This document shows positions 27,538-42,440 of a stretch of DNA of 64,000 bases, piece after piece. The DNA is from Aquila chrysaetos chrysaetos (Eukaryota > Chordata > Aves > Accipitriformes > Accipitridae): NCBI RefSeq assembly GCF_900496995.4, contig NC_044008.1, positions 124,001 to 188,000 of the forward strand. The letters are read 5' to 3'. Numbering within the stretch: the first letter of the stretch is position 1; each line of letters starts with the position of its first letter. The notes beneath the pieces were generated by a model. The model ran no database searches, had not been told where the DNA came from, and saw only the letters and a program-made list of their open reading frames with translations. The position numbers and the translations under genes are program-made.

Positions 27538-27960
27538 GGCGCTGCCGCCCGGGGAGGCCCCACGGCCCGCCGACACGCGCGCTCAGCACGGGCTACGGCG
27601 CTGCGCTCCCGCGGTCCGGTCCGGTCCGGGTCCGGTCCGGGGCCGGGGCGGGGCCGGGGCGGGGCCGGGTGCGGCGGCGGCTCCGCGGGACCCGCAGCCC
27701 CGTCACAGCACCGGCAGAGCAGGGCAAGGAGCACCCCGACCGACGGAGCCGAACCGCACCGCGCCGGCGACCACCTGACCCGGGCGGGCAGCCACGTGAC
27801 TCGGAGCCGCCGCGGGGCATGCCGGGCATTGTAGTCCGCCGCGGCGTCCCTCGCTGCGGTGTCGCTCCCTCGCAGCCGCCTCCGGGACCGTCGCGCCAGG
27901 CGCAGGCGGCCTCCCGGGACCCGGGCCTGCCGCCGGCTGCCGCGGCCGAGAAGGGTTTAT
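27538..27960 (-). promoter_or_regulatory. ARSA CpG-island promoter with CLEAR-like and SBS-like sites
   Basis: The sequence upstream of the ARSA start is a CpG island. GC-box repeats (GGGGCGGGGCC types) lie at about 27635-27670. The minus strand reads GTCACGTGGC at 27791-27800, nine of ten matches to the CLEAR consensus GTCACGTGAC used by TFEB/TFE3 at lysosomal genes. At 27823-27836 the minus strand reads GGACTACAATGCCC, close to the ACTACAATTCC core bound by ZNF143/THAP11. The sites are visible in sequence; occupancy is inferred. Confidence 0.65.
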
Positions 27961-28990
27961 TAACAACGGGGGTTTCCCCCGGCACTGCCCTCGGCGGCGC
28001 CCAGCTTTGGCCGCTGCGGACTCGGCCCGTGGGGCCGGCCCCCGGTCTCGGCGGGGAGGAAAAGGCCTCGCGTTCGCCGGCAGCCCGGCCTGTGCCCAGC
28101 CGCCCCGGGGCTGAGGCCGGGAAGCCGTGAGGCTGCTGTTCCGGGAGGAGACGGGCACCTCGGCGTGTGGCCGGCGAACGGGCATCTTCGCTGGGGCTGG
28201 GTGGCCCGGGTAGATGTCCCCTGCCCCCTGCCTGTCCCGGCCGGCCCGGGGTTCTGCTCCTGGCTTCCCGCCTTCTGGAAGAGCAAACGAACCTGCTTTT
28301 CTCCAGGTGCACGCAGTGTGCAAGATCCCCTGGGACTGGCAGAGAGCGTGGCATTGTTTGGGGCAGGCGGCGCCCTATGGGAGCCAGGGCACTTTTTCCT
28401 CAAAGGGGGTTTTCATACAGCAGTGACAGTTTCACGTTCAGGCTCAGGGACTGCTGGTTGTGCCTGAACGTAGGAGCCCATATCCTGCAGATCAATGACT
28501 TGTAATCAGAGCAAGGAAGGGACTGTGCAAGGAGCAACAGTGGTTCTCTGGTGGGAGGGAGTGATAAGGAGAATGAGGAGGAAAAGGGGAGGTTCTGCAC
28601 CCCAGGAAGGCTGTACCCTATTGCTGTGTCTGCTTTTGAAAACCGGAGGAAGCTCAGAAGACAGTCACAGAAAGAAACTGAGGTTGAATGTCCTGAAGAC
28701 ATCCATCTGTTCAGTTTATCCAAAATGAGATTAAAGCAAGACCGGAGATGCTGTACAAGCACAGGCACAGTGGCGGTGCTCTAGGATTAACCGCACAGCA
28801 GGCAGAGGTGAGGAGTTTCAGCCCAAAGACAAAGCGGGGGTAAGGCCGGCTAATGTCCTAGCCTGGAAGTTCTCATGTAGATGTGCCTATGTTTTGCATC
28901 CAGCCTGTGAGATCGGTCTCTTCTGGATTTTCCTGTTATTACTAGTCAGCATTTCTCAAGACCCATCCCACTTTTACAACCACTTTCTAA
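27961..28990. other. Intergenic, no gene recognised
   Basis: The tail of the ARSA CpG island gives way at about 28400 to ordinary sequence up to the CR1 insertion. Open frames on both strands overlap each other and match no family I know. The last 26 bp (28965-28990) form one copy of the target duplication of the CR1 that follows. Confidence 0.4.
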
Positions 28991-30141
28991 AGTGGACTTT
29001 AGCAAAGCCTTTGACACTGTTTCCCACAGCATTCTCCTGGAGAAACTGGCTGCTCATGGCTTGGATGGGTGTAGTCTTTGCTGGGTAAAAAACTGGCTGG
29101 ATGGCCGGGCCCAAAGAGTGGTGGTGAATGGAATTAAATCCAATTGGCAGCTGGTCACAAGTGGTGTTCCCCAGGGCTCAGTACTGGGGCCAGTTGTCTT
29201 TAATATCTTTATCAGTGATCTGGACAAGGGGATCAAATGCACCTTCAGTAACTCTGCAGACGACACCAAGTTCAGCAGGACTGTTGATCTGCTTGAGGGT
29301 AGGAAGGCTCTCCAGAGGGATCTGGACAGGCTGGATCAATGGGCCGAGGCCACTTGTATGAGATTCAACAAGGCCGAGTGCCCAGTCCTGCATTTGAGTC
29401 ACAACAACCCCATGCAATGCTACAGGCTTGGGGAAGAGTGGCTGGCAAGCTGCCCAGTGGGAAAGGACCCGGGGGTGCTGGTCGACAGCTGGCTGCGTAT
29501 GAGCCAGCAGTGTGCCCAGGTGGCCAAGAAGGCCAACGGCATCCTGGCTTGTGTCAGAATTAGTGTGGCCTGCGGGAGCAGGGAAGTGATCATCCCCCTG
29601 TACTCGGCACTGGTGAGGCTGCACCTCAAATACTGTCTTCAGTTTTGGGCCCCTCACTACAAGAGAGACATTGAGGTGCTGGAGCGTGTCCAGAGAAGAG
29701 CAACGAAGCTGGTGAGGGGTCTGGAGCACAAGTCTTATGAGGAGCGGCTGAGGGAACTGGGGTTGTTTAGCCTGGAGAAAAGGAGGCTGAGGGGAGACCT
29801 TATCGCTCTCTACAACTACCTGAAAGGAGGTTGTAGCGAGGTGGGTGCTGGTCTCTTCTGTCAGATGGCTGGAGATAGGACGAGAGGAAATGGCCTCAAG
29901 TTGTGCCAGGAGAGGTTTAGATTGGATATTAGGAAATATTTATTCACTGAAAGGGTTGTCAAGCACTGGTACAGGCTGCTCAGGGAAGTGATTGAGTCAC
30001 CATGCCTGGAGGTATTTAAAAGACATGTAGATGTGACACCTAGGGACATGGTTTAGTGGTGGACTTGGCAGTGCTATGTTAACGGTTGGACTCGGTAAAC
30101 TTAAGGGTCTTTTCCAACCTAAATGATTCTATGATTCTATG
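28991..30141 (+). mobile_element. CR1 LINE, 5'-truncated, with long perfect target duplication
   Basis: About 1,150 bp of CR1 ORF2 3' half and 3' UTR. The frame is open for 354 codons from 28992 to the natural stop at 30056. It covers [31 protein letters not shown], the ADD box (here NSADDTKF), HLSHNNP and the C-terminal [20 protein letters not shown]. The 3' end is the typical ATGATTCTATGATTCTATGA. A perfect repeat of about 25-26 bp (28965-28990 and 30142-30167, core CCCACTTTTACAACC) flanks it. The open frame and perfect flanks point to a young insertion. It lacks the endonuclease and N-terminal part, so it is dead. Confidence 0.95.
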
Positions 30142-30293
30142 ATCCCACTTTTACAACCACTTTCTAACATGCCAGTGAACTCTGCTTTCCACAGCTCCCT
30201 GTCCTCCATAGTTCAGACTGTCCCCATAGCCCCTGGCCTTCCTGCGTGTCAAGCCCCATGCCTCCTAACGGCCTGGCCCCTGGCACAAGAAGG

Positions 30294-30524
30294 ATGCTGA
30301 GGCTGCTGCTGCTGCTGCTGTACTCACTGCCATCAATTATTCAGGGCCAAGAGCCAGAGCGAGGAGGCTGGTACTGCAGCAGGAGGCAAAACTGCTGCAT
30401 AATTCATGGAGCCCGCTTTGCTCATAGGGCATGGCAGTGCTTGCCGTGCAGTGCCTGGCTGCTGGGATCAGGGCGCTGGGGGCTGGCAGTCAGGACACTG
30501 AGAGGAGAACAGCTGGGGCTCTGA
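30294..30524 (+). other. Open frame with leucine-rich leader, status unclear
   Basis: The frame starts MLRLLLLLLYSLPSIIQG, which looks like a secretory signal peptide with a cleavage site, then QEPERGGWYCSRRQNCC. After about 35 codons it runs into repeat D, where it shows no further protein-like features before stopping at 30524. The leader comes from a CTG repeat and may be chance. No homologue is recognised, and I cannot tell a real first exon from a random frame. Confidence 0.2.
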
Positions 30525-30679
30525 GCTCTGGAGGGGGGGGCACAGCATGGGGACAGAGATTCAGAGACCAGACAAGACAGAGGGCAGGAGGTGTGGGACC
30601 ATGTGCGCTGTGTGCAGGTAAATCAGCTGCAGGAAACTGAGCAAGGCATGGCGTTACTGCCCCAACCTGCACAGGTCAG
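30398..30679 (+). repeat. Direct repeat D, left copy
   Basis: It aligns to 35294-35575 in the same orientation with scattered differences; shared landmarks are ATTCATGGAGCC, GGCAGTCAGGACACTGAGAG and GGCATGGCGTTACTGCCCC. It abuts the left edge of the ACR-B duplicon. The right copy abuts segment S, so the two D copies bracket ACR-B plus S. Confidence 0.8.
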
Positions 30680-31246
30680 TGCCCTTGTCAGTGTTGGCCC
30701 AGAACAGCAATGTAACTGCTAGACAGCAAGGACATGAAGCCTGCCAGAGGGTGTTGCTGTGGCTGACACAGTCAGCGTGGACTGTGCTGCATCTGCGTTT
30801 CACTGTGCTTTGTGCAGGAAGGTTGACACTGCTTGGGTATGCTTGGCTTATTTGGCTTGCACATCACTGCTTGCCTGCCGCGGCTGTAACCAGATTGGCT
30901 CTTCAACACCCAAAGACGTGCATGCTGCCTGGTGTAGTTATGTTCTCTGGTATGTGTTTTTGGGGAAGGACCCGGTGGCAAATGGCTGCAGAGAGCAGGG
31001 TGGCAGTGAACTTCTTAAAGAGGCTATGATGCCACACTTGTGTTTTTCCTGCTAGCTGTTAGCAGGCAGCGCTCAGAGTCAGGCGCTGCTGCCTGCCCCA
31101 GGGCCTGCACCCCCTCAACCCACAAGCAGAGCATTCAGCGAGGGTCCCTCGGGGGTGTCCGATCCCAGCTTCTGCCTCCCCTCCTGCTTGGAACCCCCAT
31201 GCTGCCTCCCCCTGCCCGTGCCCAGCACTCGGAACCAGCGACGCTG

Positions 31247-31254
31247 TGACATCA
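31247..31254 (+). promoter_or_regulatory. CRE-like element upstream of ACR-B
   Basis: TGACATCA, 101 bp before the ACR-B start codon, identical in sequence and spacing to the sites at copies A and C. Confidence 0.4.
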
Positions 31255-31354
31255 GCACTGGGGCCAAGGGTACCGCGGGCAACGTGAGCACCGCGGGCAC
31301 TACTGGTGGCGACGAGCCCTCGGTTCTTGCAGCTGCCACGTGCCGCTGGCAGCG

Positions 31355-33814
<2,460 letters not shown>

Positions 33815-33978
33815 GCAGCAGGATGAACAGGATCCAGTGCAGGCTGCAGTGTACCACGACCTTTTCCTTGTGGAGCAATGCCTGCTGATCCAAAGGCAGC
33901 CGCAGCGTCAAAGGCCTGCTCTGTGCTGCCCACGCTCCTCTGAGTGCACACAAATGCTGAAGTTGACTTAGTTCTTGA

Positions 33979-33984
33979 AATAAA
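33979..33984 (+). terminator. Poly(A) signal of ACR-B
   Basis: AATAAA 165 bp past the stop codon, at the same place relative to the gene as in copies A and C. Confidence 0.7.
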
Positions 33985-34146
33985 GTTGCCAATTTTCACA
34001 GCTAACCATGTTTCAGTCCAGTTCAAGTGTCCTGGGCAAGGCCAGGACGTCCATGCCCGGCACTTGCAAAACAAGGCTGCAGGCAGACAAGTAGGGCACA
34101 AAGGGGAAGCGTCACTCAAAAGGGCTGAAACCGTGCCTGGTCAGAG

Positions 34147-34399
34147 AGTAGGGTGCTCAGAGCCACCATGGGATGGAAAAGACTAGCACATCGAGGCTAG
34201 AAAGAGGATAGGAAAAAATGATGTGACATGCAGACAACTTTGGGGATATGCAGTAAGGCACACAAGGTGATGATTAGGACCTGTCATAAGCCTTAGCTAA
34301 CTGAACAGACCGTGGGAAACTCCTGAGCACGACAAGAGAAATTGCTGACCATAGCAAACAGAGTGAGAAGCTGACAGGAGTTACAGTGCGTGAGGAATA
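34147..34399. repeat. Link sequence shared only by palindrome arms B and C
   Basis: This roughly 250-bp stretch lies between the ACR-B duplicon and segment S. It has a near-identical inverted counterpart at about 37466-37721 but no counterpart beside ACR-A. It was therefore gained in the ancestor of B and C or lost from A. No coding potential is seen. Confidence 0.7.
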
Positions 34400-35294
34400 T
34401 CCAGATTTCACGGGTAGTTAAGGCGGATTGATGTGAGAGGTGGCCACACTTCACAGATAATTGAGGGAAGAGTTGGGGTCATTTTGGGGAGAGGAATCTG
34501 GCAGGGACAGCAGTCCCCAGGAAACCGCATCGGTAATGCCATGGAAGTCCAGGGTGACCTAGCACCCGAAACACCAAATCTGCCCACAGATGTAGCAAGC
34601 CCGGGAGCAAGGGGGAAAAAATAAACCGGGGGTGGGTCCCTTGACTGGGAGGAGACAAGGGCGGAGAAAGGGGGAGTCAAGGAGGATGAGGGGGATGTCC
34701 AGGCACGGAAAGTGGAGAGAGGGGGGATCAAGGAGCTAGTCACACAGAAGCAAACTGCTGGCTGGTTTGCTTGTTTGACCGAGCCCTGCACCTAGTCACC
34801 AGAGCACGTCCTACCTTCTTTTTGAGAGCGATTCCAAACCCTTTTCTGTGTGGCCCTGCTCTGTACCCGGTGGGGGAGTGGGTCCAGAGGCCTGGCTGCT
34901 AGCAATGGCAGGAGGGAACACAGGTCCTAGGGACCCAGCAGCTGGAAACACCGAGTGTCCAGGGCCACCTTGGGGTGGGAGCACTGTGTGCGTGTGCAGT
35001 TCACTAGTGAACTGGAAGCTGGACTAGCTCACGAGTAAGAGGAGCGAGACCCTTTCAGCCATGTGGATGGCACGTGGTTGCAGCCCACCTGACTGATCAG
35101 CCCCAGCTTCCATAGACCTTACAAGAGGCCTAGGCCTGCCAACCACCGGCCACATCTCCACCTCCTGGCATCGTGAAGCACTTGGAGGTGCTTGAGCATG
35201 CATACCCAGAGCTGCTTCCCACCTAGGCATGTCCACTCTGCACTAGCTGCACAAGGTCCTGCCTCTGAAGCTGCCAGGACCATCCATCCCATCC
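34400..35294 (+). repeat. Duplicated segment S, copy next to ACR-B
   Basis: Direct, near-identical copy of 22149-23042. The right edge at 35294 is exactly where repeat D begins, which marks a rearrangement junction. Confidence 0.85.
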
Positions 35295-35578
35295 TTGATT
35301 CATGGAGCCCACTTTGCTCATAGGGCATGGTGGTGCTTGCCATGCAGTGCCTGGCCACCGCGATCAGGGCGCTGGGGGCTGGCAGTCAGGACACTGAGAG
35401 GAGAACAGCTGGGGTCTGAGCTCGGGGCGGGGGCACGGTACGGGGACAGAGTTTCAGAGACCATACAAGGAACAGGGCAGGAGGTGTGGGACCATGTGCG
35501 CTGTGTGCAGGTAAATCGGCTGCAGGAAACTGAGCAAGGCATGGCGTTACTGCCCCAACCTGCACGGGCCCCAGGTGG
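35294..35578 (+). repeat. Direct repeat D, right copy
   Basis: Aligns to 30398-30679 in the same orientation with a scatter of substitutions and short gaps. It lies in the palindrome spacer. Confidence 0.8.
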
Positions 35579-35759
35579 CACAGGTAGGACACGTGGATGA
35601 ACAGTACCCACGCGGCCTGGTGTGGAAGAAGAGGCCCAAGTGACTGCTGCAGTGCTGTGGGAGGACACACTGAAATATGTGCGGGGCAGGCATAGTTGGG
35701 AACAGGCAGGACTGGGTGCAATAGGCTTTGTCCCTGTGAGCGGCTCATGAGCGTGTGGG

Positions 35760-36340
35760 GTGTTAACTGGCTGTATCTTTGTGTGGGTGCAACACTCTTC
35801 TCCATGTGCGTGCGTGCAGGCATGTGTGTGCACGTGTGTATGTCTGCATATGTGTATACATGCATGGATGTGCATGCACGTATGCATGGACAAGTGAGTT
35901 TGCATGTGCACCCATGGGAGGAGCATTCTATGTGTGCATGCATCACTGCGTGTATGCTGTGAGCATGCATGTGGGCAGGTGGGTGGGTGCGCACTCCGTG
36001 CATGCATGTGGGGGTGGGTGCATTCTGCATGCGTCCATACTGTAGGGTGTGCATGCACTGTCTGTGTGTGTATGTTTTGTGTGTGCGTGCGCACAATGTG
36101 TGTGTGTGTGCGTGCATGCACCAGCCAGTTATGCATATGCATGCAGTCTGTGTGTATGTGAACACTGCACATTGCACTTTGTGTTCAAGATGTGTTTTGA
36201 AGTATGGGTGTGCATTGCAGCTTCTGTTTGTACCCCATGGGTGTCTCTACTGTGTGTCTGTGTGCGCACATGCACCTTGTGTGTGAATGCACTCTCTGTG
36301 TGCACAGCATTTTTGTGCATGTACTCTGTGCATGCTGTAT
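35760..36340 (+). repeat. TG/CATG-rich simple sequence in the palindrome spacer
   Basis: Imperfect alternating purine-pyrimidine sequence built from TGTG, GCATG and TGCATG words. The open frames across it (Cys/Val-rich on plus, His/Thr-rich on minus) are artefacts of the composition. Sequence of the same kind resumes at 41023, right where arm C ends. Confidence 0.85.
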
Positions 36341-36369
36341 CTAGCCCATATTCCTCCCAGAGAATGCCT

Positions 36370-36985
36370 CCTTGCAGAACTGGAGCTGAATTGGGAGGAC
36401 TCTCATTCCCAGGAGAGTCTCATTCTCCTGTCTCAGTCCAAAGGATGTGACTGCTGTTCGCAGGTGCAGTTACCAGAGACTTAGTTTGTGTTCCAAAGAG
36501 CCAGATCTCATTCAAGAACATGCACTCATACATCACTGGCATGAATGGAAAACAGATAAACATAAATAGAGCAGTACCTTTACCAGCACCCACTTAACAA
36601 AAAAAGCGCAACTGAGTCCTTGTCTTCCTCTCCAGCTGATGAGGACAGATGTTCAGGAGTGAAACATACTAATGCATCACTCCCTAGATTCCCAAGTACA
36701 GCATGTTCATGGGTCCCTTAAACATTACCATGAGAATTAAGTTCAATTAGAATCTGAGACTGGGTGTCAACCTAATTAGCCAGTAATGGGCACGGATCTT
36801 GGGTCTTTCCAGATCTGTATCTCCTCTTGCTCGTGAGCTAGTCCAGCTTCCAGTTCACTAGTGAACTGCACACGCACACAGTGCTCCCACCCCAAGGTGG
36901 CCCTGGACACTCGGTGTTTCCAGCTGCTGGGTCCCTAGGACCTGTGTTCCCTCCTGCCATTGCTAGCAGCCAGGCCTCTGGACCC
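36370..36985 (+). repeat. Repeat X', paralogue of 17440-18060
   Basis: Diverged direct copy of the sequence between RABL2 and ACR-A; the part from 36821 also belongs to palindrome arm C. As with X, an ACR gene on the minus strand lies to its right. This suggests that X plus a minus-strand ACR is the ancestral arrangement. Confidence 0.7.
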
Positions 36986-37880
36986 ACTCCCCCACCGGGT
37001 ACAGAGCAGGGCCACACAGAAAAGGGTTTGGAATCGCTCTCAAAAAGAAGGTAGGACGTGCTCTGGTGACTAGGTGCAGGGCTCGGTCAAACAAGCAAAC
37101 CAGCCAGCAGTTTGCTTCTGTGTGACTAGCTCCTTGATCCCCCCTCTCTCCACTTTCCGTGCCTGGACATCCCCCTCATCCTCCTTGACTCCCCCTTTCT
37201 CCGCCCTTGTCTCCTCCCAGTCAAGGGACCCACCCCCGGTTTATTTTTTCCCCCTTGCTCCCGGGCTTGCTACATCTGTGGGCAGATTTGGTGTTTCGGG
37301 TGCTAGGTCACCCTGGACTTCCATGGCATTACCGATGCGGTTTCCTGGGGACTGCTGTCCCTGCCAGATTCCTCTCCCCAAAATGACCCCAACTCTTCCC
37401 TCAATTATCTGTGAAGTGTGGCCACCTCTCACATCAATCCGCCTTAACTACCCGTGAAATCTGGATATTCCTCACGCACTGTAACTCCTGTCAGCTTCTC
37501 ACTCTGTTTGCTATGGTCAGCAATTTCTCTTGTCGTGCTCAGGAGTTTCCCACGGTCTGTTCAGTTAGCTAAGGCTTATGACAGGTCCTAATCATCACCT
37601 TGTGTGCCTTACTGCATATCCCCAAAGTTGTCTGCATGTCACATCATTTTTTCCTATCCTCTTTCTAGCCTCGATGTGCTAGTCTTTTCCATCCCATGGT
37701 GGCTCTGAGCACCCTACTCTCTGACCAGGCACGGTTTCAGCCCTTTTGAGTGACGCTTCCCCTTTGTGCCCTACTTGTCTGCCTGCAGCCTTGTTTTGCA
37801 AGTGCCGGGCATGGACGTCCTGGCCTTGCCCAGGACACTTGAACTGGACTGAAACATGGTTAGCTGTGAAAATTGGCAAC

Positions 37881-37886
37881 TTTATT
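37881..37886 (-). terminator. Poly(A) signal of ACR-C
   Basis: TTTATT on plus, AATAAA on minus, 165 bp past the ACR-C stop codon as in the other copies. Confidence 0.7.
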
Positions 37887-38050
37887 TCAAGAACTAAGTC
37901 AACTTCAGCATTTGTGTGCACTCAGAGGAGCGTGGGCAGCACAGAGCAGGCCTTTGACGCTGCGGCTGCCTTTGGATCAGCAGGCATTGCTCCACAAGGA
38001 AAAGGTCGTGGTACACTGCAGCCTGCACTGGATCCTGTTCATCCTGCTGC

Positions 38051-40512
<2,462 letters not shown>

Positions 40513-40614
40513 CGCTGCCAGCGGGGCACGTGGCAGCTGCAAGAACTGAGGGCTCGTCGCCACCAGTAGTGCCCGCGGTGCTCACGTTGCCCGCGGTACC
40601 CTTGGCCCCAGTGC

Positions 40615-40622
40615 TGATGTCA
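40615..40622 (-). promoter_or_regulatory. CRE-like element upstream of ACR-C
   Basis: TGATGTCA on plus, TGACATCA on minus, about 103 bp before the ACR-C start codon, as in the other two copies. Confidence 0.4.
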
Positions 40623-41022
40623 CAGCGTCGCTGGTTCCGAGTGCTGGGCACTCGGAGTGCTGGGCAGGGGGAGGCAGCATGGGGGTTCCAAGCAGGAGGG
40701 GAGGCAGAAGCTGGGATCGGACACCCCCGAGGGACCCTCGCTGAATGCTCTGCTTGCGGGTTGAGGGGGTGCAGGCCCTGGGGCAGGCAGCAGCGCCTGA
40801 CTCTGAGCGCTGCCTGCTAACAGCTAGCAGGAAAAACACAAGTGTGGCATCATAGCCTCTTTAAGAAGTTCACTGCCACCCTGCTCTCTGCAGCCATTTG
40901 CCACCGGGTCCTTCCCCAAAAACACACACCAGAGAACATAACTACACCAGGCAGCATGCACGTCTTTGGGTGTTGAAGAGCCAATCTGGTTACAGCCGCG
41001 GCAGGCAAGCAGTGATGTGCAA

Positions 41023-41900
41023 TTGGGAAGAGTCCATCATACCCATATGTTGCACACTATGTATGTGCACTTCTGGGTGCACACATGCTGCCATGTCAAT
41101 TGCATGGTGCACTCTGCATGTGCACTATGCGTGGGTGCACACTACATCTATGTACACACTGTGGATGCGCACAGTACACATGCAGTGTGGTATAGGTGAA
41201 CTTGTGAGCGTGCACACTGCATGTACGTGTTCACAGGGTAGAGCGTGTGCAGTGTGTGGGCATTTTGTCTGTATGCAGGCAGGCTGTTTGTGCATGCACT
41301 TTGTGTGAGTGTGTGTATGCGCTGAGTGTGCATGCCTTCCGCTCTGTGCATGGCGCGCGTGTGCACTGTGTGCGCATTACTTGGTGTGTTCATGTGTAGT
41401 GTGTGTTGGTATGCACTGTGTATAGCCTCTGTGTGTGCATGCACGTGTGTTGGTGTGCAGTTAGTGTGTGGGTGGATGTTTGGGTGTATGTTGGTGTGCA
41501 GTCAGTGTGTGGGGGGGGGGGTCGGTGTGCAGTCTGTGGGGGTGTGGGAGGGTGTGTCTGTTGGTGTGCTGTTAGTGTGTGTGTTGGTGTGTCAGGGGTG
41601 TTGGTGTGTGTGTTTTGGTGTGCAGTCGGTGTGGGTGGGTGTGTTGGTGTGCAGTCGGGGGGGGGTGTTGGTGGTATGTGTGAGTTGGTGTGCAGTTGGG
41701 GTGGGTGGGTGTGTTGGGGGGGGTGGTGTTGGTGTGCAGCCACTATGTGTGGGTGTTGGTGTGTTGTGGGCGTGCAGTTGGCGTGTGTGGGTGTTGATGT
41801 GCAGTCGGGGGGAGGTGGGAGGGTGTTGGTGTGTTGTGGGGGTGGGGGTGCTGTCGGGGTGGGTGGGTGTGGGAGTGTGTCGGTGTGTTGTGTGTCGGTG
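41023..41900 (+). repeat. TG-rich block right of palindrome arm C
   Basis: The first 400 bp are CATG/TGTGCA words as in the palindrome spacer. From about 41400 it becomes G-rich with imperfect units such as TGTTGGTGTGCAGT, and G-runs of up to ten. Long open frames on both strands are compositional. Confidence 0.85.
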
Positions 41901-42440
41901 TCTCCGCGGTCCGCCCTCTCCGCCCCCCCCCGTGCCGTTCCCCGCCGCCGCCGCCAGGAGACGCCGCCGCCCGTCGCCAGGGGCCCGGGCCCGCCCCCCC
42001 GCAGGCTCCGGGCCCGCCCCCCCGCAGGCTCCGGGCCCGGCCGGGGCTCTGTCCTGCCGGGCTCCCCGTGGCCCCGCTGGGTCCCGGCCGGCCGCCGGGC
42101 TGGGGCCGCCCCCGGCGGTCCGGGCGTGCGGAGCTCTGCGGGAGCCGTCCGGCTGGGGCGGGTCGTGGCCAACGCGGGTCGCGATGGCTGGGCCGGCCGC
42201 GGCCCGGGGCCCCGGGAGAGGCCGCGGTACTGGCGGGAGTGGCGAGGTCCGAGCGGCGGTCGGGGGCCGCCGCTTCGCCGCTCGACCAGCACCGCACTCC
42301 GGGCCCGCGGACCCGCCGGCAGCTTCGTCGGGCCGGGCCGGAGGGGCTGAGGGCAGGGCGGAGGCAGGGGCTGCCTGCGGGAGCTGGCCGCCCGCTCCCC
42401 GAACCCCCCCCCCCCCCCTCCCCGGCTCCAGGGCAGCGTG
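41900..42440. promoter_or_regulatory. CpG island, possible promoter of an unidentified transcript
   Basis: Abrupt switch to very GC- and CpG-rich sequence, including a short tandem duplication of a GCAGGCTCCGGGCCCGCCCC unit at about 42000-42040. No convincing first exon is recognised on either strand. It could be a promoter or simply a GC-rich tandem repeat. Confidence 0.45.

Noticed and set aside
26479-27834. Plus-strand open frame of 451 codons
   Set aside because: It lies antisense across ARSA exons 1-2 and the ARSA CpG island. The openness comes from GC-rich composition and the real exons are on the minus strand.
35318-36172. Frames of 260-280 codons rich in His, Thr and Cys
   Set aside because: Simple-sequence artefact of the TG/CATG-rich palindrome spacer.
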